DNA of 64,000 nucleotides, taken from positions 124,001-188,000 of the forward strand of contig JAFGAL010000001.1 of assembly GCA_016933695.1 (NCBI GenBank). Reading direction: 5' to 3'. Below, in pieces: positions 1 to 9,707 of this stretch; within the stretch, counting starts at the first letter, position 1, and each line of letters starts with the position of its first letter. This DNA comes from Candidatus Zixiibacteriota bacterium. GTDB taxonomy: Bacteria; Zixibacteria; MSB-5A5; GN15; PGXB01. The notes below the pieces were generated by a model. The model saw only the letters and a program-made list of their open reading frames with translations. It did no database searches and was not told the DNA's origin. The position numbers and the translations under genes were made by a program.

Positions 1-1434
1 CGGCTTCAGTTCCAGCGCCTTTTCGAATGACTCGATGGCCTGATCAAGACGTCCGTACCGCATGAAAATTTCGCCGCGCGAATCGTAGGGATTGGGTTCA
101 TCGGGCACCAGGGCGATGTACTGGTTCAGGGCGAACACCGCCTGTTCAAAATCACCGTGCAGCTGATAGGAATACGCCAGCTGATTGTAGGCCTGTTTAT
201 AGAGCGGATCGATCTCGATCGCCTTTTTCAAGAATTCAACCGACTTGTCAAAATGGTACTGCTGGTACTCGTAGATCCCCAGCCACAACCAGGCTTCTTT
301 CTCATCGGGGTACCGTTTGACCAGCGTCCGTAAAATTTCAACCGCCTCCTCCGGCCGCTCATCATACCAGGCGACCCGGCTGAAAATGTACAGCTGTTCT
401 TTTACCGTGGCCTTTTCGGCATATTTCCGGGCCAGGTCAATCATTTCTCGACGGGAATGATACATCCGCAATTCCGACAGATAGTAATATGCCATGGCAA
501 AGGACGAATCGAACTCGATGGCTTTGGTGAAGCTGGTGGCGGCTTCATCCAGAAACATTTTGGCTTTGTACTCCAGCCCCTCCAGATAATGCCGATACGC
601 ATCCGAAGAATGCGTGGTAATATCGGCCACGCTTCGGTCGGGCTCTCGTCGCGCCACCTCCGGCAATGACAGGTCATTGCGGATGTCGGCGGCCAGTTTA
701 TCGATTACTGTGAAGATGGATTCATCCGGTTCACCGGATACTCGTTGTGAAGATTCCACTTCGCCGCTTTCGACCTCGATCAACTGCGAGGTGATCTCCA
801 GATGCGGCGTGACCTGCAGAATCGAGCCGAAAATAATCCAGCGGGCGCCGGTCTGATCGGCAACCGCAAGGGCATCCGCTTTGCTGATGTGACGGGTTTC
901 CGCCTTATCCATCAGTTTCAGCACATCGTGCAGACGCTGGCTGGACAGAACACGAACATATTGCGATTCGGACAAATCGGTAATCAGTAGATTGGTGGCG
1001 ATTTCACCCAGACGGCCGGAATCGGATTCATCCGCGATATTATCGAAATACATTACTGCGAGGCTGTTGCGGGCGGCGATCGCTTCCAGGTCGGGTTGAA
1101 TCTGTATATTCCAGGGCTTGGCCAAAAGGATGACCAGTATCACCGCCACCGCGACTGTGGCGGGAATGGCGGATTGCCACCAGCGGCGAAGGGGCGTTAT
1201 ATTTTCCGATACGTTGTCGTTTTCCTCCGGGCCGGCCAGAGTACCGATGGTATCGCGGACGTCGTGGTCATTACGCAATAGTCTGCCGGCCAGCTGGAAT
1301 TTTCGGGCGCGGGCATTACAGGACTCGCATTCCAGCAGATGGATTTCAAACTCCTCGCGCTCCTGATCGCCGAGCATCCCCAGCTCATACGCATAGAGCT
1401 TGTTGCCAAGACGTTTGTCGATGCAACCGCTCAT
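1..1434 (-). CDS. Zinc-finger (zf-HC2-like) / single TM / TolB-FlgO-like / TPR protein, probable anti-sigma or sigma-linked regulator (3' end beyond window)
   Basis: Translated by hand from the minus strand: MSGCIDKRLGNKLYAYELGMLGDQEREEFEIHLLECESCNARARKFQLAGRLL...WWQSAIPATVAVAVILVILLAKPW...NSLAVMYFDNIADESDSGRLGEIATNLLITDLSES...; TPR-like repeats follow (AYNQLAYSYQLHGDFEQAVFALNQYIALVPDEPNPYDSRGEIFMRYGRLDQAIESFEKALELKP). Open to position 1, so absent from the ORF track. Overlaps the upstream sigma gene by ATGA. Confidence 0.85.
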   Translation of the reverse strand, partial: MSGCIDKRLGNKLYAYELGMLGDQEREEFEIHLLECESCNARARKFQLAGRLLRNDHDVRDTIGTLAGPEENDNVSENITPLRRWWQSAIPATVAVAVILVILLAKPWNIQIQPDLEAIAARNSLAVMYFDNIADESDSGRLGEIATNLLITDLSESQYVRVLSSQRLHDVLKLMDKAETRHISKADALAVADQTGARWIIFGSILQVTPHLEITSQLIEVESGEVESSQRVSGEPDESIFTVIDKLAADIRNDLSLPEVARREPDRSVADITTHSSDAYRHYLEGLEYKAKMFLDEAATSFTKAIEFDSSFAMAYYYLSELRMYHSRREMIDLARKYAEKATVKEQLYIFSRVAWYDERPEEAVEILRTLVKRYPDEKEAWLWLGIYEYQQYHFDKSVEFLKKAIEIDPLYKQAYNQLAYSYQLHGDFEQAVFALNQYIALVPDEPNPYDSRGEIFMRYGRLDQAIESFEKALELKP

Positions 1435-1985
1435 TTAATATCTCCCTTCTCGAGGCAGATTTCCAGCATCGCACGGGCCCGGGAGAGCGTCACATACAGG
1501 TAGTTCGGGGTTAATCCGCATCGCCGGCAGATTTCCGTGGTGGAATACCCCTGATAATGCAGGTTGAGGATGCGTGCATGCTTGCTGTTGGCACCGCTGA
1601 TCTTGCGCAGACAATCCAGCAGTGCGGCTTTCAGTGCCGGATCAATCTCCCAGTCAGCCGCCGCAACCTCGCTTTCCGGCATTGGACCCTGTTTGCTCTT
1701 CCGTACCCGTTTCGACTTCAGATAGTCCAGGAACTTGTTATTCAACACCTTATAAGCCCACGCCGCGAAGCTTTTCTCGATAACGATATCGCGATACTTG
1801 TCGGCGATCGTTACCAGGGCGTCCTGTACAATCTCCTCGACATCCGAGTCGCTCGTTATTTTCTGTTGAAGAAACAGCCGAAAGCTTACAGTCAAATGAG
1901 TAAAAAGCCGCTCCTCGGCGATTTTATCCCCCTGACTGGCATCGGTGTAAAGCGCGTTAATGTCCATAATCTCGCTAGTTCCCAA
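1431..1985 (-). CDS. ECF-type RNA polymerase sigma-70 family factor
   Basis: DVEEIVQDALVTIADKYRDIVIEKSFAAWAYKVLNNKFLDYLKSKR (region 2) and HARILNLHYQGYSTTEICRRCGLTPNYLYVTLSRARAML (region 4 HTH). Confidence 0.9.
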   Translation of the reverse strand: MGTSEIMDINALYTDASQGDKIAEERLFTHLTVSFRLFLQQKITSDSDVEEIVQDALVTIADKYRDIVIEKSFAAWAYKVLNNKFLDYLKSKRVRKSKQGPMPESEVAAADWEIDPALKAALLDCLRKISGANSKHARILNLHYQGYSTTEICRRCGLTPNYLYVTLSRARAMLEICLEKGDIK

Positions 1986-2156
1986 TGGAATACACGATTA
2001 TAGGTAATCCATCGTCAAAAAGCAATCGTCTCTTTCGGGCTATTATTCACGTAAACCGATGCATCAGGCCGTTTTTACCTTTTTTGCCGTATTTTTGTAA
2101 GAAAGCCGTTTCGGATTCAACAGTTCGGGTAAAGAACATACCCTCTTCTTAATTAA

Positions 2157-2366
2157 TGGGCCTGAATATGATAACACGGCTTTGACTGACATCTTCAGGC
2201 CCAACCCGTTAAGCTGACGTACTAACCTCACCAAAGCGTTTCGGAGAAGCACGATAATCCGTGAATGCCGCCGGTATATAAACGGCAGAGTCCCCCTTCG
2301 GTCCGGCGGCATTTACGGTGTACATAACACCGGGGAACAGCCTGATTGGCTGTTCCCCGGTTTTTA
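2157..2366 (+). ncRNA. Candidate structured RNA: three consecutive perfect inverted repeats ending in a rho-independent-like terminator
   Basis: TGGGCCTGAA(2157-2166)/TTCAGGCCCA(2194-2203); AATGCCGCCGG(2264-2274)/CCGGCGGCATT(2303-2313); ACCGGGGAACAGCC(2329-2342)-tgatt-GGCTGTTCCCCGGT(2348-2361), then TTTT. No plus-strand ORF. Confidence 0.4.
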
Positions 2367-2385
2367 TGAAAAACCCTCGGGGCCG

Positions 2386-3609
2386 CTATTCGTACCGAAG
2401 GGCGTCGATAGGGTTGAGTGCGGCGGCCTTGCGGGCGGGGTAAAATCCGAAAAAGACTCCCACGATACCCGAAAACATAAAGGCGATAAAGACAATCTCG
2501 GAACTGATGACGGTATGCAGGTCGGTCATGTGATTCAAAACAAACGAGATCGCCAGCGACAGCAGAATCCCGATAAGGCCGCCGGACAGACTAAGGACCA
2601 TTGCCTCGGCCAGAAATTGGGTCAAGACGTCGCTTCCGCGTGCCCCGACTGAAAGCCGAATCCCGATTTCGCGGGTGCGTTCGGTGACCGAGACCAGCAT
2701 GATGTTCATGATACCGATCCCGCCCACGACCAGCGACACGGCCGCAATTGCGCCGAGAAGCATGGTCATGGTTTTCGAGGTCGAGGTGACCGCCTCGGTA
2801 ATTTCGGCCTGGTTGCGAATCGTAAAGTCGTCGTCCTCGCCCTCCTCGAGACGATGCGAAGCTCGCAGAATCTGGCGCATTTCCTCCTGTGCGTCCTCCA
2901 TCGATTCGGTGGTCAGGGCGCTGGCGTTGATCATATCCACGGATTGACGACTGCCTTTGAGTCGATAGTACACGGTGGTCGACGGCGCGAGAATGACATC
3001 GTCCTGGTCCTGCCCCATACCGCTTTGTCCCTTTTCCTGCAGGACACCGATCACCTCAAAGGGAATATTGCGGATGCGGATTCGTTCGCCGATCGGGTCC
3101 TGATCGGGAAACAACTCATCCGCAACGGTTTTGCCCAGAATGGCCACCTTCTTGCGCGATGAAATATCACGGTCGGTGAACAGGTCTCCCGCGGCCAATT
3201 TCCAGTTTCTGATTTCGAAATAGTCGGTGGACACACCGTATATCTCGGTGAACCAGTTATTGCCGCCGCCGATCACCTGTCCGCCGGAACGAACCACGGG
3301 CGAGGCACTGCTGACCAGGGTGGCTTCTTTTTTCAGTTTCTCGACGTCGTCGAACGTAAACCGGTTGAAACTCCCGGCACCACCCCGCACACCACCGCTA
3401 CTGGAACTTCCGGGAAACACCACGATGAGGTTGGTGCCGAGCGCATCGATACTTTGTTCGATCTGGACCTGGGAGCCGCGTCCCACCGCCACCATCACGA
3501 TCACGGCGCTGACGCCGATAATGATTCCCAGCGAAGTCAGCAGACTGCGCATGCGGTTTTTCAGAATACTCTTGAACGCCGCCTTGATAATATTCTTAAG
3601 TTGCATCAT
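2386..3609 (-). CDS. ABC transporter permease, MacB/FtsX family
   Basis: RMRSLLTSLGIIIGVSAVIVMVAVGRG N-terminus, MacB periplasmic core, FtsX C-terminus (GGIGIMNIMLVSVTERTREIGIRLSVGARGSDVLTQFLAEA). Confidence 0.93.
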   Translation of the reverse strand: MMQLKNIIKAAFKSILKNRMRSLLTSLGIIIGVSAVIVMVAVGRGSQVQIEQSIDALGTNLIVVFPGSSSSGGVRGGAGSFNRFTFDDVEKLKKEATLVSSASPVVRSGGQVIGGGNNWFTEIYGVSTDYFEIRNWKLAAGDLFTDRDISSRKKVAILGKTVADELFPDQDPIGERIRIRNIPFEVIGVLQEKGQSGMGQDQDDVILAPSTTVYYRLKGSRQSVDMINASALTTESMEDAQEEMRQILRASHRLEEGEDDDFTIRNQAEITEAVTSTSKTMTMLLGAIAAVSLVVGGIGIMNIMLVSVTERTREIGIRLSVGARGSDVLTQFLAEAMVLSLSGGLIGILLSLAISFVLNHMTDLHTVISSEIVFIAFMFSGIVGVFFGFYPARKAAALNPIDALRYE

Positions 3610-3615
3610 GGTTCG

Positions 3616-4377
3616 TTACCCCTGTTTGACGGTCAGATAATCGCGGTCCTGCGGCATGGCCGCGAGATCATCCACGGCCCTGCGGCGGTTCATGACCGGA
3701 TTATCATCGATAATAACACCGTCGCGCATCGCCACCACGCGTTTGGCATACACGGCGATTTCCGGTTCATGGGTAACCAGAATGACCGTAATCCCCTGAT
3801 CGTTCAGTTCCTGAAACACGGTCAGGACGTCGATGGAACTGCGGCTGTCGAGATTTCCGGTCGGTTCGTCGGCCAGCACGATCGCGGGCCGGTTGACCAG
3901 CGCCCGGGCGATGGCCACGCGCTGTTGCTGGCCGCCGGAAAGCTGATTCGGTTCATGATCCAGCCGGTCTCCCAAACCGACTCGATTGAGTGCATCGATC
4001 GCCGCCTGATGCGGATCGGCAATGCGCCGGGTGCGATCGTAAAACAACGGCAGTTCGACATTCTCCAGCGCGGTGGTGCGCGCCAGCAAATTGAATCCCT
4101 GAAAGACAAATCCGATTTTCTGATTGCGGATATCGGCGTAGTCGTTCCGGGTCAAAGCATTCACCGGAGTGCCGTCGAGAATGTACTCCCCGGTGGTCGG
4201 TTCATCCAGGCAACCGATCAGATTCATCAACGTCGATTTACCCGATCCTGATGACCCCATGATGGCGACGAATTCACCGCTGTGCACCGTCATATCCACG
4301 CCGCGCAGAGCGTGCACCGAAATCTCACCCATTCGGTAGTTTTTGGTGATGTTTCGGAGTTCAATAATCTTTGGCAT
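3616..4377 (-). CDS. ABC transporter ATP-binding protein, MacB/LolD family
   Basis: Walker [10 protein letters not shown], signature [15 protein letters not shown], Walker [13 protein letters not shown]. Start trimmed from 4395 (GTG) to the ATG at 4377. Confidence 0.92.
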   Translation of the reverse strand: MPKIIELRNITKNYRMGEISVHALRGVDMTVHSGEFVAIMGSSGSGKSTLMNLIGCLDEPTTGEYILDGTPVNALTRNDYADIRNQKIGFVFQGFNLLARTTALENVELPLFYDRTRRIADPHQAAIDALNRVGLGDRLDHEPNQLSGGQQQRVAIARALVNRPAIVLADEPTGNLDSRSSIDVLTVFQELNDQGITVILVTHEPEIAVYAKRVVAMRDGVIIDDNPVMNRRRAVDDLAAMPQDRDYLTVKQG

Positions 4378-4418
4378 AATCAGTCTCTTTTCCACAAGCG
4401 TATATCACGTGCGATCGA

Positions 4419-5714
4419 TTAAAATCCCGGAGGGCCGGAAGGCGGACCGCCGGATGATCTGCCTCCCATCAAGCCCCCCTGAGTTGCATTGGTTGCTTTC
4501 GTACTCGAGGTGCTACCGGTAACGGCGGTGACGATTTGCATCCCTTCGTCCAGAGAACGTGAACGGACGATCTCAGTGATACTACCGTCGGTCATACCGG
4601 TCAATACCGGTTCCATCGACAATTGCCCGTCGCTGTCAAGAAACCAGACCAGACTCATATTGGCGGGGCGTTTGTTGCCTGTTCCCGGCACCATCCCCGG
4701 TCGTTGCCCGCCCGGTGCGGTTGTTGCAGTCGAATCGGCATCGGCAAACGGCGGACGTTCCTGTTGACGTTTTTTCTGTACCGCCACCGACATGTCCTCA
4801 GTCGGCTGAATACGCAGGGCGGCATTGGGGACCAGAAGCACGTCGTTTTTCTGCTGGATGATAAAATCCACGGTGGCGGTCATGCCCGGCAGAAGCAGGC
4901 CCTCGTCGTTCGCCGCGTCGATCACCACGGTATAAGTCACGACATTGGACACGTTCTCGGGCTGGAGGCGAATCTGCGTGACTCTGCCGGTGAAGGTTTG
5001 ATCTGAATACGCGGGGACTTCGAAACGTGTCTCCTGTCCCACTTTGATATCACCGATATCACTTTCATCGACATCTGCCAGAATCTCCATGTGTGATAAA
5101 TCCTCGGCGATCAAAAACAAAGTCGGCGCCGACAGACTGGCCGCAACGGTTTGGCCCTCTTCGATATTTTTCTCGATAACGGTGCCGTCGATGGGCGAAT
5201 AGACGTAGGCATAATCGAGATTGCTTCGCGCCCGCGTCAGAGCGGCCTCGGCCGATTTTACCAATGCATTTTGCGCTTTCACGGCGATTTCCAGCGAAAG
5301 GTAATCGGCATCGGAAATCAGCCCCTTCTCATGCAGCTGTTCGCCCCGGGCGTAATCGGCCCGGGCCTGTTCCAGTTCGGCTTCGGCGCGTTCCACGCCC
5401 GCCTCGGCATCCAACAGCGAGGCTTTCAACAGGAATGTGTCAAGCACCGCCAGCAGTTGGCCTTTGGTGACGATATCATTGTAGTCTACAAAGACGCGAT
5501 CAATAATCCCGGAGACCTGGGTTCCGACATCCACGGTCGTAACCGGGCTGAGCGTGCCACTGCATGAAATGGTATTTTCCAGATCACCCCGAGTAACCAT
5601 TCCGAACTGCATCTGCGTCTTGCCGTTCCCATTGAATGCGCCGAAAATACCGTATGCCGCCCCGGCCAGCCCCACGATGATAACCGTCCAGATAAGAGAT
5701 TTCTTTCGTTTCAT
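4419..5714 (-). CDS. Efflux periplasmic adaptor, MacA/HlyD (RND-MFP) family
   Basis: SCSGTLSPVTTVDVGTQVSGIIDRVFVDYNDIVTKGQLLAVLD lipoyl/barrel-sandwich domain; coiled coil; adjacent to the MacB-like pair; Gly/Pro-rich tail. Confidence 0.9.
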   Translation of the reverse strand: MKRKKSLIWTVIIVGLAGAAYGIFGAFNGNGKTQMQFGMVTRGDLENTISCSGTLSPVTTVDVGTQVSGIIDRVFVDYNDIVTKGQLLAVLDTFLLKASLLDAEAGVERAEAELEQARADYARGEQLHEKGLISDADYLSLEIAVKAQNALVKSAEAALTRARSNLDYAYVYSPIDGTVIEKNIEEGQTVAASLSAPTLFLIAEDLSHMEILADVDESDIGDIKVGQETRFEVPAYSDQTFTGRVTQIRLQPENVSNVVTYTVVIDAANDEGLLLPGMTATVDFIIQQKNDVLLVPNAALRIQPTEDMSVAVQKKRQQERPPFADADSTATTAPGGQRPGMVPGTGNKRPANMSLVWFLDSDGQLSMEPVLTGMTDGSITEIVRSRSLDEGMQIVTAVTGSTSSTKATNATQGGLMGGRSSGGPPSGPPGF

Positions 5715-5900
5715 GACTTCATTGCTCCCCGTATATGCACGGTGCTGGTATTCGTTTTCATGGTCTATGACAATCGGGGGGGTGTGCAGGACTAATTAAA
5801 TTTACCGCCGTCGTTCCAATACCAAGCCGCTCTTGACTTTCGGTTGAAACCTGTGTATGATGTCATATCTGATTATTTCAAACCAATCATGGGAGGCGTT

Positions 5901-7052
5901 ATGTCTACAACCGCCAAAATACTGGCTATTCTTTTGTCGTGCATTGCCCTGTCTGTCATGAGCTGTTCCGATGATTCCGGAACCAATGCGTCGAATCAAC
6001 CACAAACCGTCAGTGGCACGATCGGCCCGACCGGAGGGACTCTCGAAATACCGGGCGTGATTACGCTGGACGTGCCGGTCGGAGCATTGTCAGTTGAGAC
6101 CGATTTCGTCATTACCCGCAATGATTCTCCGCCCGATCCCGACGGAATGCTCGGGCCGGTCTCATCGGATTTTACTATCGAACCAGCGGGAACCGATTTC
6201 AGCGTTTCGGCGGAGATCACGCTGGCATACGATCCCGCGGATATGGGAGGCGGGCAGGAGCATGAAATCATGCTGTATACGCACGATGGCACCTCATGGA
6301 CTGAGTTAACCACCCAGAGAGACACCGCCGCCAATGCGGCCTCGGCCGAAATCGACCACCTATCGGATTTCTGCGCCATGGTTGATACATCACTGGTGTT
6401 GCAGGGTGACGTGTACGCCAAGCTGGTTGTCGCCAAGACAATGTATTTTACCGACATGGGCGGTACGGGGTTTGTCTATTCGACCGATCGTGCCATAGCC
6501 TTGTTCGACAGCGCCTATGCGCCATGTGTTCCGGTTCTCCCGATACATAATGTTACGGTCAGTTGTGACGGCAATGCGTTGGAATGGGATGGTGATCTCG
6601 TACAATATGTGTATCCACCGGTCGACAATCCCTACCCGATATCGTTTTTGGATCCGGATGCCTATTACCATTTCGTCGTTACGCCAGGATCGGGCGTGGC
6701 CGCTCTGGAGGATTCCATTTTGTTTCCAATACAAACACCCTATATCACCAGCCCGAGCAATGGGGCATCGGTGCCGGGTTCATCGGCTCTCACCGTGGAA
6801 TGGGAAGAAGGCGGAAGCGGGACGGTGGAGATCATTCTTATCACCAACGACGGCGATTCGGCGTTTTTCGCGGAAACCGACAACGACGGGACGTATACGA
6901 TTTCACCGGTTGACATGGATCAGCTTTCATCCGGAACGTATGCCATGATTCTCAATCACTACAACAAGAAAAATATCTCGGCGACCGGATATGATCCGCG
7001 GGGATTCATCGCGGCGCGGGTCATGAACACGATCTCGATAATCGTTCAGTAA
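5901..7052 (+). CDS. Lipoprotein with ZU5-like domain
   Basis: Start refined to MSTTAKILAILLSCIALSVMSCSDD (GGGAGG RBS, lipobox); SGTIGPTGGTLEIPGVITLDVPVGALSVETDFVI is ZU5-like. Confidence 0.65.
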   Translation: MSTTAKILAILLSCIALSVMSCSDDSGTNASNQPQTVSGTIGPTGGTLEIPGVITLDVPVGALSVETDFVITRNDSPPDPDGMLGPVSSDFTIEPAGTDFSVSAEITLAYDPADMGGGQEHEIMLYTHDGTSWTELTTQRDTAANAASAEIDHLSDFCAMVDTSLVLQGDVYAKLVVAKTMYFTDMGGTGFVYSTDRAIALFDSAYAPCVPVLPIHNVTVSCDGNALEWDGDLVQYVYPPVDNPYPISFLDPDAYYHFVVTPGSGVAALEDSILFPIQTPYITSPSNGASVPGSSALTVEWEEGGSGTVEIILITNDGDSAFFAETDNDGTYTISPVDMDQLSSGTYAMILNHYNKKNISATGYDPRGFIAARVMNTISIIVQ

Positions 7053-7068
7053 AAAAAGTATATCGAAC

Positions 7069-7096
7069 AAAGCGGGAGACTATGGTCTCCCGCTTT
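7069..7096. terminator. Bidirectional terminator between convergent genes
   Basis: AAAGCGGGAGAC-tatg-GTCTCCCGCTTT, 12-bp perfect stem with A and T tracts. Confidence 0.85.
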
Positions 7097-7101
7097 ATTT
7101 A

Positions 7102-8946
7102 TCACGCCTGCGCCCCTGAGGAGGCGGCCATATCGACACCGAAAAAGAGGCATTCCAGATCCTGCGCCAGATTGTCGAGATCGGCCAAAAATGCCGCCTT
7201 CTGTTTTATGGAAAACTGCTCGGCCAGTTTACGATAATACGCGATGCCGTTAACCAGATTATCCCGAAAGGTCAGCAGGTCTTTGGTGGTCCGCTCGATA
7301 AGACCCATCGAGGATTTCTCGATATCACGGCGAAGGTATTCGACGTATAGCCGCAATTCGGTAATAAAAACATGGGGCCGTTTCTCGGGAATCGGCAGGG
7401 AATCGCGACCGTAGATGAAACTGACCAGTTTCTCGAAACTGATCGGCCCGCTGAAATTAACAATATTCGGTCCGCAACACACCGCGGGGTTGGCATTGCC
7501 GTTGATTCCGTTTTTAATCAGTGCCCCGCCGGCCAGATCACAACAGATGCACGATTTGCTCAGGACAATGTTGCGTTGCAGAATTTGTTGCGTGGGTGAC
7601 AAGCCGTTTTCCGACAGTCGCCTGATTTTCATCATCTGATACTGGTGCGAAGCGCGGCAAATCGGGACACTGGAGAATTCGGTGTCCATTCCCAGATATC
7701 CCTTGGCACAGGGACTTCCCGGCTGACCGCTGTGTATGCGCTGTCGTCGCACTTCCTCGCTGGCCGACGTGCGCAGAGTCCAGAAAGGAACACCCAGCGG
7801 TGAACAGTCACTGAGGATGACGTCGCGTTCCCCCGCCTCGGAAAGCTTACGCACATGGACTGAATCGACATTGGTCACCTCGGGAACGAGCAGAAACGGC
7901 GTGCCCCATCCAACTCCGGCAACATGATAATACGTCAACAGGAAATCATGCTCTTCGGGCACACCGACTCCTCCCTGCACCGTGATCGCAACATCATCGG
8001 GAAACGTCACATTGTGCCGTCCCGCTGCCGTGACGGCTTTGACGCACTCCTGTTGCATTTTACCGACCAGCTCGGACCGTTTCGAGCAAAACTCCTCGAG
8101 AATCGGCCCCATCAGCAGACCTTTGGTCGGAAACGCATGCCCGCCGCAATTCAATCCTGATTCGACACGGAACTCGGACACCCAGACTCCCCGCTTGGCC
8201 AGATAAGCGCCCTGAATCGCCGCCGAGCGAAAATCGCTGACTTTCAACACGACTTTCTTTTTGATTCTCCCCTGGGCATCGGGAAAGAAATCATCAAAGT
8301 GCGCGATGTACCCGTACAGGCGACGGTTGATTCCGGCCGAGAGTACAATCGACGAACGCAGGGTACTGTTGGCGTACCCCCGAAGTCCCGACATCGCCAG
8401 AGCGTATTCCGGCGGCAGGGGATTTCCATTGCGATAGGCATCGCGGTCGAGTGCGGTCATGATATTGACATCGATACTGCCGGGACATATCCGACGGCGA
8501 AGTTCATCCTGTTGCCGGGCCTTATGGTCGGGATCGGACGTTGTCAGCATCTGTTTATAGGAGAGCTTCAGCGCGCAGTCCGGGAGTAACTCGAAATACC
8601 GGGTAATATCGCTGTCGGGTTCGAATGGTTCGGTCCGGAGTTTCTGCATCTGTTTGGTCACCAGTCGATCCAGAAGATTCAAATAGGCCGTAATGCGTCT
8701 GGCGCGATGATCCTCTTCACGAATGGGAATCTCCTCGTAGGGCAGATTGTTGCGTTCACAGTGCACGCGGCGCATTTGTTCGATCAGGATATCATCGCCG
8801 ATGGATACCACCGAGTCGATACCGAACCTGGCGACATGGAGCGGCGTGTCGATCGTGAAGCCGGTTCCCATCACAGGGATATAAAACGTATGCGGCTTGC
8901 CGCCGGTAAACGGCCATTGGGTTTGCATTGCATGACAATCCGGCAT
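7102..8946 (-). CDS. Uncharacterised ~614-aa protein, possible FMN/TIM-barrel (nitronate monooxygenase- or glutamate synthase-like) enzyme
   Basis: Long ORF with coherent composition; VPEEHDFLLTYYHVAGVGWGTPFLLVPEVTNV and a C-terminal CICCDLAGGALIKNGINGNANPAVCCGPN Cys cluster. Family assignment is weak. Confidence 0.5.
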   Translation of the reverse strand: MPDCHAMQTQWPFTGGKPHTFYIPVMGTGFTIDTPLHVARFGIDSVVSIGDDILIEQMRRVHCERNNLPYEEIPIREEDHRARRITAYLNLLDRLVTKQMQKLRTEPFEPDSDITRYFELLPDCALKLSYKQMLTTSDPDHKARQQDELRRRICPGSIDVNIMTALDRDAYRNGNPLPPEYALAMSGLRGYANSTLRSSIVLSAGINRRLYGYIAHFDDFFPDAQGRIKKKVVLKVSDFRSAAIQGAYLAKRGVWVSEFRVESGLNCGGHAFPTKGLLMGPILEEFCSKRSELVGKMQQECVKAVTAAGRHNVTFPDDVAITVQGGVGVPEEHDFLLTYYHVAGVGWGTPFLLVPEVTNVDSVHVRKLSEAGERDVILSDCSPLGVPFWTLRTSASEEVRRQRIHSGQPGSPCAKGYLGMDTEFSSVPICRASHQYQMMKIRRLSENGLSPTQQILQRNIVLSKSCICCDLAGGALIKNGINGNANPAVCCGPNIVNFSGPISFEKLVSFIYGRDSLPIPEKRPHVFITELRLYVEYLRRDIEKSSMGLIERTTKDLLTFRDNLVNGIAYYRKLAEQFSIKQKAAFLADLDNLAQDLECLFFGVDMAASSGAQA

Positions 8947-8950
8947 AAGA

Positions 8951-9520
8951 CTACCTCTTTCTCAAACCATCAATCATCATGTTCACCATCGTATCGACGT
9001 ATTTGGACAGCGAGACATTGAATCCATCAATTGCCCAGGGGAATTCGATCGATTTCAATGACATGACCATGATATGCGCGGTCAGATTGATATTGGGAAC
9101 AGACAATTCTCCGCTTTTGACTCCATATCGAAGAATCTCTCTGACGATTTCCTTTTCATTTTCGATCAGGCGCTTGCGGGCCTCCTCGACATGGGGCCAG
9201 TATTCCCCCCAATTCTTCTGCGTAACGCGGTAGACCACGATTAACTCGTTCAGTCTTTTCATCTTTGTCAACAAATGGGCGCGAAATTTACCCACCACAT
9301 CGGTTTCCCTCTCGATGGCGGATCGGATCATTTCCAATAACTGCCGAGACTCCATATCAACCACATCATCAAAGATCTCGGCCTTATTCCGGTAGTACTT
9401 GTAAACCGTCGCCTTGGATACATGAGCGTCCCGCGCGATATCATCGGTGGTTGTCTTTTTCAGCCCATATTGCGAGAACATGGTTCGTGCCGCTTGTAAA
9501 ATAAGCTGTTGCTTATCCAA
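8951..9520 (-). CDS. TetR/AcrR family transcriptional regulator
   Basis: ILQAARTMFSQYGLKKTTTDDIARDAHVSKATVYKYYRNKAEIFDDV. Confidence 0.9.
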   Translation of the reverse strand: MDKQQLILQAARTMFSQYGLKKTTTDDIARDAHVSKATVYKYYRNKAEIFDDVVDMESRQLLEMIRSAIERETDVVGKFRAHLLTKMKRLNELIVVYRVTQKNWGEYWPHVEEARKRLIENEKEIVREILRYGVKSGELSVPNINLTAHIMVMSLKSIEFPWAIDGFNVSLSKYVDTMVNMMIDGLRKR

Positions 9521-9707
9521 TGATTCGACTCCCCAAAAGTAAACGTTTTATTCATTATACGTTTTATCGTTTAATTCGCAATATTTTTTTTCTTTTTTTT
9601 CCGAATTATGCGATCGGGCGAGTCCAGCCGACGGGCGCTGTAATATTATGCTTCTTAAAACAACATAACGAAAAGATGACCGATTACATACTCAGAAGGA
9701 GGATTAT

